Source: Leishmania mexicana MHOM/GT/2001/U1103
Lineage: Eukaryota > Euglenozoa > Kinetoplastea > Trypanosomatida > Trypanosomatidae
DNA: 64,000 bases
Assembly (NCBI RefSeq): GCF_000234665.1
Contig: NC_018312.1
Location: forward strand, 318,516 to 382,515
Direction: 5' to 3'
The translations under genes were made by a program, and so were the position numbers. Numbering within the stretch: the first letter of the stretch is position 1; every line of letters starts with the position of its first letter. Under the pieces are notes generated by a model. It worked only from the letters and a program-made list of their open reading frames with translations, did no database searches and was not told the DNA's origin. Shown here piece by piece: positions 29,336 to 39,590 of the stretch.

Positions 29336-30170
29336 GTACCTTGCCGCTTGGCGCACGCGGATGTGGACGATGATCTTCCTGCGTGGGTTGTCGCCTGCTG
29401 GTCTCCTCTCTCGACACCTAACATCAATTCGAAAAGGAAAGCAAATAGTGTGGGGTCCACGAAGAATACAAGCTAGCGCTGAGCGTGCATAGGGGGAGGG
29501 CGGGCTATTCTTCTCCCCGCTCACCTGGCACAATGCGTGCCGCTTGAGCTGCGCAACGCCTCTGCAGACGGGAAAGGGGGAGGGGTGTCATGCTGGCCTA
29601 CGGCGGCGCTGCCTGGACAACGGCTCTTTCGTGTGTCTGCGACGGACACTGCACCACAGCCTACCATCCCTACTACCTCCTTCCTACTTTACACGGCTCC
29701 TCCCCCCTCCTCTGTGTCGCCATCTTCTCCTTTTCGTTATTGGATATTGATGCGCGCAAGGGGTTCAGCGACAACACACACACACACGACGGCGGCGGCG
29801 AGCATATTCCTTCTTTTCCCTTCAAACACGCACACATACGCCATAAAGCACAGCCACTCACACAACCTTTTGCCTGCGCTGTGTCGATTTTCTGCAGGGC
29901 AAAAAGCTGTCAGCCTCACACACCCCTCCTCTCGGATGCCCAAATAGGGAAAGGGTGTGTGCACGCCAGTGTGTGCGGAAAGACTCGAGGAAGAAAGCAC
30001 AGGGGCGGAGGGTGCACAGTAACTGCCCGTTAGCACCGCCGATCGTTTGCAGCGGCGCCACCGACGGAAAGCACTCGCGCACACTTTAGTACCCTGCAAC
30101 GCCGCGCCCCCTCGCCTTGGCGACCTCCTTGCTATGCTGCATTCCTGCTCAGGAACAGGATAACAATATC
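29336..30170. other. Intergenic spacer
   Basis: CA repeats (about 29775-29788) and C/T tracts (about 29690-29735) are present, with no coding region. An out-of-frame ATG at about 30134 lies just before the next start and could be a small upstream ORF if included in the mRNA. Confidence 0.5.
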
Positions 30171-31982
30171 ATGAGTCTTGCGTCGTCGTCGTCTCTCCCG
30201 CCGATCGCACTCGCGACTCAGCGCCTCCGCACCTTTGCGGTCCAGGAGGAGCGGGCGCATGAACTCACGACTTCAACGGCGCTGGAGGAGTGGGCAGCGC
30301 AGTCCTTCGAAGCCGAGACTGAGCGCATCAACCGCGAGCTGGTGCAGAGGCGCGCGCAGGCGTCGGCGACGTTCCTACCCGCGCTTTACATGCGAGGGCG
30401 CGACCCGGTCGCCGACGAGACAACACGGCTTCTGCACAGCACCTGCAAAGCCTTCGAGTTGGACCTGCGCTTCAAGGAGATCGAAAAGCTGGACGAGATG
30501 CACGCACATTTGTGGACGCTGCTGAGTGCAGGGGATCGCACCAGCATCAGCATGGAAGCCTACGAGCAGCTGCTGCACGATTTCAATGAGTGGGCAGCGG
30601 AACGCTATGGAGCGCAACTGCCACCGCCGTCGAGCACCGTCTGGGATGTGTCGGAGGATGAGGACGAGTGCATCCTACGCAGACGAGAGGGAAAGCAAGA
30701 CGACCACGAGAGAAGCGGAGGCGGTACTTCGTCTCCCTCGATGGCCCCGCTGAGCCCCCCTGTGTCGCCGGGCCAACCACTCTCCGCAAGCACGCCGCCG
30801 GTCTCGGCCGCTACTACAGCGTCCAACGACGCGCCAGGCAACAGCGGCACCCAGGGTGCGAGCTGGGGCGCCGTCTTGCAGCACGTCAAGCGTTATCGCG
30901 ACCAGCAGCGCAGCGATACCCCTGTCTCTGCAAGCTCCTTTATGCGGAGCCACGCCCACTTTGAGCATCTGCTCCGCCTTGCAGAGGATCAGCCGGCTCT
31001 CGGAAACGTGCTCTATCTCTGCTCGGTGCCGCCGCCGCGGCCGGACGTGCAGCTCTTCCTTTCCTGCCCTCGCAACGCCGAGCGCGCGGTTGAAATTGCC
31101 GCCATCTACCAGACCTTTGCAAAGCAGGTGTCCCTCGTCAAGTGCGAGGCGGAGCTCATTATGTGGGACAGCAACAACGATGGGCGGCTCTCGGAGGATG
31201 AGGTGGAGAACTACGTGCGCGATCTGGCGCCCCGGATCGCTGCGCTGCAGGCGATAGGCACGGACATGCTCCCCTTCTACTGCTGCACAGTGAGTCGTCG
31301 GCTCTTCTGGGACCTCGACCCCGGCAATCGCGGCGTGCTGCGCATCCACTCCTTGCTGCACAGCGGGGTCATGGATGAGTGGGTGAGCCTGCAGCTCATG
31401 ACGGAGGACGACCCGCAGAACTGGTTCGGTGCTCTCGTTACGCAGCAGCTCTACAACAAGTTCGTGCTGCTGGACACCCGTAACACGGGCACGCTCAATG
31501 TAGAGAACCTGCGTGGGTACAAAAAGGGTTTACCAACCGTGCTCGACGACGGTCTGCCGCCGGACGTCAGTCCACTCTGCTCCCTCTTTATCGATCGTTA
31601 CTTCGAGACGAACACGCTCATGACACGGTCTGAGATGGACTACCGCAAGTTTGTAGACTTTGTTATAGCCGTGGAGCTGCTGCCGCAGTGCAGCCGGCCG
31701 TACTTCTTTTGGAACATCCTTGACATGGAAGGGACGGGCGTGTTGACGCCGATGATCGTCAACCAGTTCTTTCGCGAAACGCACGCGAAGCTAGTAGCCG
31801 CCGGGTTGGACGTGCCCTCGCGCGAGACGGTTGTGCAGGAGGTTTTTGACCTGATCGAGAAGGCCGAGTCGCTGCTCATCACGCGCGACGAGTTTGTGCG
31901 ATCTCCGCAGGCGGGATTATTTGTGGCACTCTTGATTGACTGCCTCTCGTTCTGGACCTACGAAAACCGCGAGCAGCGCTGA
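30171..31982 (+). CDS. PPP2R3C/TON2-like PP2A regulatory subunit B'' with EF-hands
   Basis: The 603-residue product matches the PPP2R3C (G5PR)/FASS-TON2 class of PP2A B'' subunits. There is a canonical EF-hand loop DSNNDGRLSEDE at residues 333-344 and a region with LFWDLDPGNRGVL. A further EF-like loop LDTRNTGTLN follows, then MDYRKFVDFVIAVE, ILDMEGTGVLT and the near-terminal signature FWTYENRE. The family recruits PP2A to substrates in a calcium-dependent manner; in plants and animals it acts at microtubule-organising sites. The first loop has all calcium ligands (D, N, D, E at 1, 3, 5, 12), while the later loops are degenerate. The N-terminal ~250 residues are poorly conserved, with a Ser/Pro-rich linker. 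The upstream frame to 30117 lacks an ATG, so 30171 is used. Confidence 0.85.
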   Translation: MSLASSSSLPPIALATQRLRTFAVQEERAHELTTSTALEEWAAQSFEAETERINRELVQRRAQASATFLPALYMRGRDPVADETTRLLHSTCKAFELDLRFKEIEKLDEMHAHLWTLLSAGDRTSISMEAYEQLLHDFNEWAAERYGAQLPPPSSTVWDVSEDEDECILRRREGKQDDHERSGGGTSSPSMAPLSPPVSPGQPLSASTPPVSAATTASNDAPGNSGTQGASWGAVLQHVKRYRDQQRSDTPVSASSFMRSHAHFEHLLRLAEDQPALGNVLYLCSVPPPRPDVQLFLSCPRNAERAVEIAAIYQTFAKQVSLVKCEAELIMWDSNNDGRLSEDEVENYVRDLAPRIAALQAIGTDMLPFYCCTVSRRLFWDLDPGNRGVLRIHSLLHSGVMDEWVSLQLMTEDDPQNWFGALVTQQLYNKFVLLDTRNTGTLNVENLRGYKKGLPTVLDDGLPPDVSPLCSLFIDRYFETNTLMTRSEMDYRKFVDFVIAVELLPQCSRPYFFWNILDMEGTGVLTPMIVNQFFRETHAKLVAAGLDVPSRETVVQEVFDLIEKAESLLITRDEFVRSPQAGLFVALLIDCLSFWTYENREQR

Positions 31983-32702
31983 CTGAAGGGGGAGGGGGGA
32001 GTCTGCCAACGAGTTTCACTGGATGTCGGCAGTGACCATGACCACCATCACCACTTTGTCGCCGCTGTCTCGATGCTGTTGGCCCCGTGCAGCAATCACA
32101 ACTGCACCGGCTCATTTTTCTCGCCTTTTTTTTTCGCGTGCTGTGTGGTTTGGACCCGCCTCTCACCTCCCCTCCACCAACACACACATACACACACGTG
32201 CAGGCATCCACACGATAGGAGGGAGCAGCGAAAGAGTTCAGAAGAGGAGGGAAAGCCAGCGGGGTGGGCACACGCAGAATACTGTGCTTTCTGTTGGCGG
32301 GGCTTTTGGGTCCTCTTTTCCCTGAGCGTCGATGTCACGGCGACCAGCCGCAACAGTGAGTGCACGCGTCTCCATCTGTGTGCGTGCGCACATGAGTGCG
32401 GAGATATGGAATTGAAGTGGGTCCCGCGGACTGGGACTTGTGTACCTCCACTTCCTCTCTCCCTCCCTCCTCTTCCAAACGACTCTCTCTCCCTATCCCT
32501 GTCCCTGTCTCTTCCGCTGTGTGTGCGCGCGCGCTTTGTCTTCTTGCTCACCCCGGCAGTGTACGAGTGCGAACGCCGCAGCACACAGTGAAATAGCCCA
32601 CAGTGCACGATATCACAGAAAATCGGGGAAACGAGTACAGCGAAAGCTGCTGGACGCGTACCAGCGAACACACGCACCACCAACGTCCCACTGGTGTTGG
32701 CC
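31983..32702. other. Intergenic spacer
   Basis: Here there are C/T tracts (about 32455-32520), CA runs (about 32180-32196) and an A-rich stretch. There is no gene evidence. The tract at 32455-32520 is the likely acceptor region for the next gene. Confidence 0.5.
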
Positions 32703-33530
32703 ATGAGTAACACCGCTGTGGCGAAGGCGTCGCTCGACATCCAGCCCGTGCATATATCCGTCCAAGATGTCCGCGTAGATGAAGTGGAAATGCCGCATCA
32801 GCCCCACTTCACCGTGGAGGCGGCCGGGCCGTGGAGGTGTGAAGAGGCATCGATATCGGTGACGCGCAGTGTCGCCCTTCATAGGCCAGAGGAGCAAGCA
32901 AGGCAGCAGCGAACGCCTCTCGGCGCGCACAAAGTGGGAACAGTCCACATCATTGCCGAGGAGCGAGTATCTAGCACTGCGGCGCATGATACCAGTGCGA
33001 CCAGCAGCAGCAGCAGCCCCAGTGCTGGCGCAACAGTCTTCCCCGTTCCTCTCTACGCGGCGCGTGTGTCGTATCAGCGTCCGAATCGATACAAAGAGCA
33101 CTGGAGTCTTTGCATCGTGGAGGGACCACAGAACCCCACCGCGCTTTCTCGTCCTCAGTTTCACGGCGGCGCGCGTCGACACAGCCACAGAAGGGACCTT
33201 GAGTGCAGCGGGGACAAGTCCACTCGTGTAATGTTTATCGATGTCGCCGCTCTCACCCCCGATGCTCGCGCGTCGCTGCGCTGCACCAGTACCGGAGAAA
33301 TCTCTATTCCCACAGCGCTCTACTTCCGATGCGCATCTGCGTCGTCGTCTTTGCCGGCTTCAGCGTCGACGAAAGACAACGGCAAGCTGCAAGTGCGCCA
33401 CGCCCCTGGGCACGGCGCATGGGATCGATCACAGCAGCGCCGTCGCCGGGTCATACTTCTCCCGCCCACCGCGGCGGGCAAAACGTTTGAATTGGTGTGT
33501 ATCAGCGTGAAGCGAGGGCGCGACGAGTGA
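32703..33530 (+). CDS. Hypothetical protein
   Basis: The 275-residue product is not recognised. It is Ser/Arg/Ala-rich with a possible beta-rich start (LDIQPVHISVQDVRVDEVEM), a Ser run at about residues 100-105, and a hydrophobic C-terminal strand (KTFELVCISVKRGRDE). No membrane segment or catalytic motif is seen. It is accepted as a gene because it is the longest ATG frame in an otherwise 2.2-kb gap, keeps the cluster's strand and has a pyrimidine tract upstream. Its lower complexity leaves room for doubt. Confidence 0.55.
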   Translation: MSNTAVAKASLDIQPVHISVQDVRVDEVEMPHQPHFTVEAAGPWRCEEASISVTRSVALHRPEEQARQQRTPLGAHKVGTVHIIAEERVSSTAAHDTSATSSSSSPSAGATVFPVPLYAARVSYQRPNRYKEHWSLCIVEGPQNPTALSRPQFHGGARRHSHRRDLECSGDKSTRVMFIDVAALTPDARASLRCTSTGEISIPTALYFRCASASSSLPASASTKDNGKLQVRHAPGHGAWDRSQQRRRRVILLPPTAAGKTFELVCISVKRGRDE

Positions 33531-34240
33531 TACGAGTGAAAACGCGCTTGTCACAGGGAGACACGGGAGGGGTATTGCCCTTTTATCACTGAGGAAGGCC
33601 AGCGACTATCATCTCTGTGTGTGCGGAGGTGCGTGCAGGGAGGGTGAGCGTATGCTGACGTTTGCGTCCATCTCCCCCACCCTCCCCTCCCTCCACGCAC
33701 CCGCACTCTCGTGTCTGCTTAGTCCTCGCTGTACTTTTCCCACCGAATTTCAGTTGGGTGGTGATGAGCGACCAACGTGGTGCACGTCTGGTGTGTGTGT
33801 GTGTCAGTGCCTCACTGCAGTATGTACCCGCACGCACACGATGGAAGTGCTCACGGGCGCACAGAACCGTATGCACACACACACACACACACAAGCACGA
33901 TAAAGGAAATAAAAGCAAAGGCGTCTTTCGATGGGAGGAGGGAACGTAATTCACCCTCACAGCGGTGAGGGTGTGAATGGGCACCTCGATATGGTGCCGC
34001 AGAGGAACGCACACGTATGTATATATATATATATATATTAGGAAAAGGTGGGTAGGCGCCGTCAACCGCCTTCCTCCCCCCCTCCCCTGTAAATCGCACA
34101 TGTCTCGTTATTCGGTTGCATCCTTGAAAAGCACCGTCTCGCCTCACGCTTTTCCCGCCTCACATCCCCCCCCCCCACGCACTCTCTATGCCCCGTTGCT
34201 ACGTCTCAGATTGGCCCTCGCACGCACAAGACAAGCGGTG
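33531..34240. other. Intergenic spacer with microsatellites
   Basis: A CA run at about 33873-33892 and an (AT)n run at about 34020-34038 stand out. C-runs near 34072-34086 and 34167-34177 precede the next gene. No coding region is supported although the downstream frame is open from 33977. Confidence 0.55.
34020..34038. repeat. (AT)n microsatellite
   Basis: This is an alternating TA run of about 19 bases, unusual in this GC-rich window, located in the spacer before the gene at 34241. Confidence 0.85.
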
Positions 34241-35599
34241 ATGTCCCCGGTCGCCGCGCAGCAGTTTAAATCGAATGCTCTGTTTCGTGTTCTTGCCTTC
34301 CTCGACAATACCGGAGCACAGGCATTTGCGCTAGACGCTGAGGTCGACGAGACCGGTAACTTTCGGAATCCGGAGAGCGTGTTCGCCGTGGATGCCGCCA
34401 TTACCGGCGTTCTCACAGCGGCCCTCGATGCCCTGCGAGCCAACGTGCGTCGTCTCTTCACGGACGCCGCTGAGCAGCACGCACTGCTGACTGTGCTGGG
34501 TACCGGCGCGCCGGAACCGTCAAAGAAGGCGTCGCTGCGGATCACCACCACTTCTGCGCCGCTACCGCCCGAAGAGGGCGGCGCCGCGCCGGCGGACTTG
34601 AGCAGTGACGAGGCCCTGCCGCAACAGGAATCCTCCTCCATCCCGCTTTCCTCAGCACCTGTAAGCACTGCCTGGAGCGAAGCAGCGTTGCACCCCACCT
34701 CTCTTGCGCACTACGCAGACGATGTCGAAAACGAGATTCCGATTCACTTGCTGGTTCGACTACGCGAGGTGCTCAGTATCCCCGCCGCGCCATTATGCTG
34801 CTGCAGCTGTTCTCCTTTTGTGGAGCAGCTCCTCATCGACGGGCTTGATGAGTGGCTTCGCCGCTGCCGGGTCGATGAGGTGAAGCGGATGATACTAGCG
34901 TGCGGCGTTCAGCCTACGGTGTTGAACTCGACATTCATGCAGAAGCGGGCATCCGATGCACAAGACGCTGCTCTGCCCGATGCTCTGGCAGATTTCGTGG
35001 TGGACGTTGTCTTCCCTGTGCCCGCACAGGCAGGCAAGGCGTCGGCGAACGCGTCGAGCACCGCCACCGCGGAGGCGCTCCAAGACTGGCTCATCCTATC
35101 CTTCGAGAAGAATCACGAGGCCGTTGACATCGAAGACGAAGAGGCTTCGGCGAGCGGGCAAAGTGACTGCAGCGACAACAGCGGCACGAACAGCCAAGGT
35201 GAGAGGAAGCGCACCCGCACAGACAACACGCGTCCCTCGTCAGACGACAGGGACGGTCTCGGCGCGTGGGAACCGACAAAGGGCGAGGAGGTGCTTACGG
35301 CTGAGAACATTGATCGATATCTGCTTGAGTGCCCCCAGCGTATTCCCAAAGAGATCCTGCGAGAGAAGCGTAAGCGCATCTCTGACGCAAGCATCACGGA
35401 GTTTGAGCTGAATCATCACTACACAGCCGCTGAGCTCAAGAAGCTCGTGAAGGAGGGCCTGGGCACCATGACCGCGTCCGAGGCGACGGACTTTATGGAG
35501 TGTCCGGTGACAGAGGCCCAGGTGCAGCAAGCAGCACGAATGACGCGCAAGGCGCAGTGTGTGGCGTGGATACTGTCTGTCCACGAAGCTGCGGCATAG
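34241..35599 (+). CDS. Hypothetical protein with acidic central linker
   Basis: The 452-residue protein is unrecognised. Three parts can be seen. The N-terminal ~90 residues are helical. A middle section (about 150-280) contains VRLREVLSIPAAPLCCCSC, a Cys cluster, and DGLDEWLRRCRVDEVKRMIL. The C-terminal part (about 345-452), with ENIDRYLLECPQRIPKEIL and YTAAELKKLVKEGLGT, is predicted helical and charged. An acidic Ser/Asp/Asn-rich linker sits between the last two. The shape suggests a scaffold or nucleic-acid-associated protein, but no function is assigned. The start at 34241 follows the C-rich tracts near 34170, and the upstream open frame is UTR-like. Confidence 0.7.
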   Translation: MSPVAAQQFKSNALFRVLAFLDNTGAQAFALDAEVDETGNFRNPESVFAVDAAITGVLTAALDALRANVRRLFTDAAEQHALLTVLGTGAPEPSKKASLRITTTSAPLPPEEGGAAPADLSSDEALPQQESSSIPLSSAPVSTAWSEAALHPTSLAHYADDVENEIPIHLLVRLREVLSIPAAPLCCCSCSPFVEQLLIDGLDEWLRRCRVDEVKRMILACGVQPTVLNSTFMQKRASDAQDAALPDALADFVVDVVFPVPAQAGKASANASSTATAEALQDWLILSFEKNHEAVDIEDEEASASGQSDCSDNSGTNSQGERKRTRTDNTRPSSDDRDGLGAWEPTKGEEVLTAENIDRYLLECPQRIPKEILREKRKRISDASITEFELNHHYTAAELKKLVKEGLGTMTASEATDFMECPVTEAQVQQAARMTRKAQCVAWILSVHEAAA

Positions 35600-36379
35600 C
35601 AGCAGTCCCGCGAGTAGGGCGCCGATGCGGCTGTGCCCTCGCTCCTCTTCCTATGGGTGTACTTGCATCTCTTCAGCAGCATTACTCCTCGCCCCCTCAC
35701 GTGTGTTGTCGGGGTTCTTCGTCCCTGATGATGTCAGTCATCTCACTGTTGCATCAGGGTCCAGTCTCCCACTCTTCCTGGGGAAGCCCACAGAACCTTC
35801 AGCCTGCCCCTGGGGTATGGTTGCGTACTCTTGGGGTCGGCGAACAAGTCTGGGCCGGCACTTTGCTAACGCGACTTGCGGTCATGATCGCGTTCGTAAA
35901 GCCACCTCACAACGAATCTTGTCGACGACTCAACCAGTGTGTGCAGTCATCTACAGCTTTTCCTCCTTCGCTTCGTCGCGGTGATGTCAGGAGCGGCATC
36001 CTGGACCTGAAATGAGCTAAACGACGCCAGACGGTGCTGGGTGGGTGCGCTTGCTTGACGCAGCCGCCGTGCAACAGATGATGGTGAGGTGTGGTGGTGT
36101 ATGCGTGTGCTTGTCGATTCTTGGTCTTCTCCTACCTTCCTTTTTCTGTCGCGCCACCGCTGCGTACACAACTCCACTGCATGTCCACACACACACGCAC
36201 ACCTTTGCTTGCGTGTGTCAGTTACCGCACCACATACATTCATAGACAAGCAAGCACTGTCGTGACAAGGTTCTCTCCGTCTCCTCGTTCTGTACCTCGG
36301 TGCACACTCTGCACCCATACACACACGTGCTCGTCCCCGGCCAACCTCCAACGCAAACTGCACTCAAGGGAGAACACTC
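35600..36379. other. Intergenic spacer with degenerate retroposon
   Basis: Apart from the retroposon remnant near 35746, the spacer has CA runs (36187-36202 and 36313-36325) and C/T tracts before the Pcf11-like gene. No other gene is visible. Confidence 0.5.
35746..35960 (+). mobile_element. Degenerate SIDER-like remnant (sense)
   Basis: The stretch beginning GCATCAGGGTCCAGT, then CCCACTCTTCC and a CCTGCCCCTGGGG core, follows the order of the conserved copies at 25648, 44345 and 46403 with many substitutions. It sits just 3' of the gene ending at 35599. It is an old, decayed member of the same element family. Confidence 0.45.
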
Positions 36380-37723
36380 ATGGACTTGGACACGCAGCGC
36401 AAGGAGGAGTGGTGCATCTCGCTTCAGTTCTTCCTTGCCAGCCGGCTGCGCACGCCGTCGTATGCGGTGGCCTCACGGCAGCATCCCTTCATTCGGGTGC
36501 CGCCGATGATCCCCCGTACGCAGTTTCTGCTGGACGGCATTATTTGGGCCGTAAACGACCATCCTGGCTGGGTGGAGGGTGCGTGGCTCACAATTCAAAA
36601 CCACATCAAGGACACAGCAGCCCGCTTCGCAGAGGTCAGTGACGAGCTCGCCCGTGCAACGGCCGCAGCGGCGTCAGCTGCCTCAAGCAGCAGCACCATC
36701 ACCAACGCGATTTCCTCCATGATTGCGCCGCGCGGATCGGCGCTAGACCGCGGGCGCACCTATCAAGCACATGCGGCCGTGCAGGATGTGTACCTCGCGT
36801 TCTGCGTAATGGATGCTCTCGTCAAAGGCGTCCGCGCTGACGCGGCCGGGAAACTGCACGAGGTCGTTGGAAAAGTGCTGCCGCAGCTTGTTGCCTACTA
36901 TGTCCCAGTGTTTGCCCCTGCCACGTCCTACTGGGTGGCGAACGCCGTTGATGAATACCGCCATCTCTTCCACGCCCTGCTGGACTCGTGGATCATGCAG
37001 AGCACGTTCAACAGCGACGTGCACCGCCGCCTTCAAGAGTACCTGCAGCACCGTCTTCAGCACACGCGCGAGGCGGAGGAGGACGAACAGAAACAGCTAC
37101 AACCGGATGCCGCTGGCAGCTCCACGGCGAAGGTGAACGGGAGCCGCAGCGGCGTGAACGGCGCCGATGTTTGGGGGACAAGCGTGCAGCACATCATCGA
37201 CAGTACCGCCCGGGTCAGTGCGGAAGTTATGGCATCCGCCCCAACGACGAACCTAACAGGATCAGGGGTGAGGGAAAAAGGTGGGCAGCAAGCAGCGGTG
37301 ACTAGTGCGAAGAACGCCGCGCTGCGCTCCTTCGAGCGTGGTGTGCGCACCCCAGACACGGTAGAGCGGACGCTGCGAAGCTTCTTGAACTCCATCTTCC
37401 CGCCTCGCAATACGCCGGCCGCGCGGCACCGGTGTCCGCACTGCGGCGCACCTTTCCGCGACGAAAAGAGTAAAAACGCTCACTACCGCTGCCACTTCTA
37501 CGCTCGCAACTTCTTGAAGCCGGAGGAGAAGCTGGTGCGGCTCATGTACCCATCCGCCGCCGACTTTGCGGAGCACACGGGAGACCTGAAGCGCGAGGGC
37601 CACTTTACGCGGACCGTCGAGGTGCTGGAGGAGGCGTACAAGGGCGGCAATCGCGGTGCGGTGAAGATCCGCCGCCTGGAGGAGCCTCCAGCCGACTCAA
37701 ATGACCCATCTTCCCTCGCCTAG
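36380..37723 (+). CDS. Pcf11-like mRNA 3'-end processing factor (CID-like domain plus C2H2 finger)
   Basis: In the 447-residue protein, about residues 40-230 form an all-helical region with DVYLAFCVMDALVKGVRADA and VGKVLPQLVAYYVPVF, resembling the RNA polymerase II CTD-interacting domain. Near the C-terminus is a zinc finger, CPHCGAPF..KNAHYRCH (C352, C355, H368, H372). This arrangement is typical of Pcf11, a subunit of the cleavage factor acting in polyadenylation and termination. In trypanosomatids, polyadenylation is coupled to trans-splicing of the downstream mRNA and the CTD lacks heptad repeats, so the partner surface must differ. A Ser/Gln-rich linker with RLQHTREAEEDEQKQ joins the domains. 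The ATG at 36380 directly follows an A-rich leader and is the natural start. Confidence 0.7.
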   Translation: MDLDTQRKEEWCISLQFFLASRLRTPSYAVASRQHPFIRVPPMIPRTQFLLDGIIWAVNDHPGWVEGAWLTIQNHIKDTAARFAEVSDELARATAAAASAASSSSTITNAISSMIAPRGSALDRGRTYQAHAAVQDVYLAFCVMDALVKGVRADAAGKLHEVVGKVLPQLVAYYVPVFAPATSYWVANAVDEYRHLFHALLDSWIMQSTFNSDVHRRLQEYLQHRLQHTREAEEDEQKQLQPDAAGSSTAKVNGSRSGVNGADVWGTSVQHIIDSTARVSAEVMASAPTTNLTGSGVREKGGQQAAVTSAKNAALRSFERGVRTPDTVERTLRSFLNSIFPPRNTPAARHRCPHCGAPFRDEKSKNAHYRCHFYARNFLKPEEKLVRLMYPSAADFAEHTGDLKREGHFTRTVEVLEEAYKGGNRGAVKIRRLEEPPADSNDPSSLA

Positions 37724-38399
37724 CGAGAGATGCACCTGCCGCGCTGCGGACCGTCCGTTTGGTTGACGGTGTTCGGTGTGCATGTCTGCTCACTGCGCGA
37801 CTTCTCAGTCAGTGCGCGCGTCTCTTGAGCCGCCCTCCTCCTCCAACTCCTCCCCTTTACGTTGCAGATGTGCTGCAGCTTGAATGTTGAAGGGATACAA
37901 CAGAATGGACTGCTGACGTGTGCGTGTGCGTGTGTGTGTGTGGTGTGCAGGTGAACATGGGAGGAGTTGCAGCGTCGGCTGTGCTGTAACAGTGACGAGT
38001 AATTATGTGCGTGCGAATCCGCTCTCCGCATCTCCGTCCTTCGCGTTGACATGCGTCTTCATGCGCAGAGACACCAATGCGTCAGCGAATGTGCACACAT
38101 ACCTAGAGGGAGACCAGTCGTACATCATGGACACTCAACATGATGCGACATACTCCGTTCATGTAAGCGTGTAGTGGTGCGTGTGGTGTGGCCACCGTGG
38201 CCGCTACTTCTCTGTCCCTCTCCCCGCCACCCTCTCTCTATGTGCTCTGCAACTGCTCTCCGCATCGTTTACATGGCTTTGCCTCGCCGTTCTCTTCGCC
38301 TACGGCCATACGAGCCTCCCAGGGGCGTACCACTCAGACACGCATACACGCATACGAATCCACATACACACCTGCCCGGCGCTGCTACGCAGCCTTTGC
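37724..38399. other. Intergenic spacer
   Basis: A TG run (37918-37941) and C/T tracts (about 38208-38240) occur here. The J-protein frame is open from 38181 but without coding character before its proposed ATG. No other gene is evident. Confidence 0.5.
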
Positions 38400-39590
38400 A
38401 TGCTCGCTCGCGGAAGCGTTCTGAGGTGGCATGCGGTCTCTGCGCGACGCGTGCTCGGTCTTCGGGATGGACAGTCGTACACGCCGGAAGATATCAAGAA
38501 GGCGTTTCGCGAAAGAGCTCTGACCGCTCACCCCGACGCTGGCGGCGACGCCGACCACTTTCGACAGCTTCAGGGGGCTTATGAGGTGCTACTGCACGAG
38601 CACAGCGTAGGGAAGAAGGGCTGCGAGGCAGCGGCCGCTAGCGACGACAGTGGAGGCTGCAGCGGCTTCTACGCCCGCCCGCATGCAGGGTGGAGCAATG
38701 ACATGCGCTCGCAACGCGCCTACTGGCGCGACATGTATACCGAAATGAACATGGACACAAACAACTGCGGAAGCCGCCGGCACGCGTCAAACACGCATTA
38801 CCGGGCCCGCCAACATCACCGCACCTACGGCGAAGGACTAGGAGAGGATTTCCAGCAAGACTTCAAGTCATCGTCGTTCGCCGACAACGGGCAGTGGGGC
38901 AGCCAGACGAATTTCTCCACCTGGTACTTCTACCGTCCATACTACTCGAACTACCGAAACCCCTACGATACGGGGTTCACTTTCGAGGAAATTCGCCGAG
39001 CAGAGCAGGAGCAGCGCCGCGGCTTCGCGCGTGCGGTGGTGCGGCACGCCTGCCTGTGGTCCGGCCTGGCCTTCGTGGTCTACCTGCATGAGCGCAACAA
39101 TCGCGTATGGCGCGCGATGAAGGCCCGTGAAAAGGGCTATAAAGATCCGGAGTACTGGGAACAGCTGCGGAAAGACGAAGAGGAGGCACGTCGAAAGAAC
39201 CGGGCACCGCTGCGGCTGGAGCAACACTGGCTAGACGCCCCTCCGATGAGGTCTTTGATGGATCTCACCGAGGGTGGTCACAGCTGCGGCTGCGGCAAAA
39301 ATGGCCAAGGGGCAGAGGACGACATTTCTGATGCTGCCAAAACGGGCACGGCGTTGGCGACCCAGCCAACCAGGATGGCACAGGAGCGACGGAGGGAAGT
39401 CATGAGTTCGATGCCTGGGATGCTACGGGGTGCAAGCGGAAACGTGGGCGGGCCTCGTGTAGTGAGCTACCAAGGGCGGCCCTTCACTCCAAATGGAGTG
39501 CGAGGCATGCGCAACACGGCACCCAAGACACTGAAAACGTACGCTGACGACATTACATACGAGATGGACGACGACGACGACGTTGTCTAA
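38400..39590 (+). CDS. J-domain (DnaJ-like) membrane protein, probably mitochondrial
   Basis: The 396-residue protein begins with a short basic presequence-like stretch (MLARGSVLRWHAVSARRVLG). A J-domain with HPD at residues 44-46 and FRQLQGAYEVL after it follows. J-proteins stimulate Hsp70 ATPases. The middle is rich in Tyr, Asn, Ser and Arg (about residues 110-190, e.g. STWYFYRPYYSNYRNPY). One hydrophobic span, HACLWSGLAFVVYL, near residue 220 may be a membrane anchor. The C-terminus ends in an acidic DDDDD run before the final VV. There is no Gly/Phe linker or zinc-finger domain, so it is a type III J-protein. The upstream open frame to 38181 contains a hydrophobic stretch but lacks a clear reason to be used. 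Confidence 0.82.
   Translation: MLARGSVLRWHAVSARRVLGLRDGQSYTPEDIKKAFRERALTAHPDAGGDADHFRQLQGAYEVLLHEHSVGKKGCEAAAASDDSGGCSGFYARPHAGWSNDMRSQRAYWRDMYTEMNMDTNNCGSRRHASNTHYRARQHHRTYGEGLGEDFQQDFKSSSFADNGQWGSQTNFSTWYFYRPYYSNYRNPYDTGFTFEEIRRAEQEQRRGFARAVVRHACLWSGLAFVVYLHERNNRVWRAMKAREKGYKDPEYWEQLRKDEEEARRKNRAPLRLEQHWLDAPPMRSLMDLTEGGHSCGCGKNGQGAEDDISDAAKTGTALATQPTRMAQERRREVMSSMPGMLRGASGNVGGPRVVSYQGRPFTPNGVRGMRNTAPKTLKTYADDITYEMDDDDDVV

Noticed and set aside
33873..33892. CA/TG dinucleotide runs considered as CRISPR-like or regulatory arrays
   Set aside because: They are simple microsatellites common in trypanosomatid spacers; no repeat-spacer structure.
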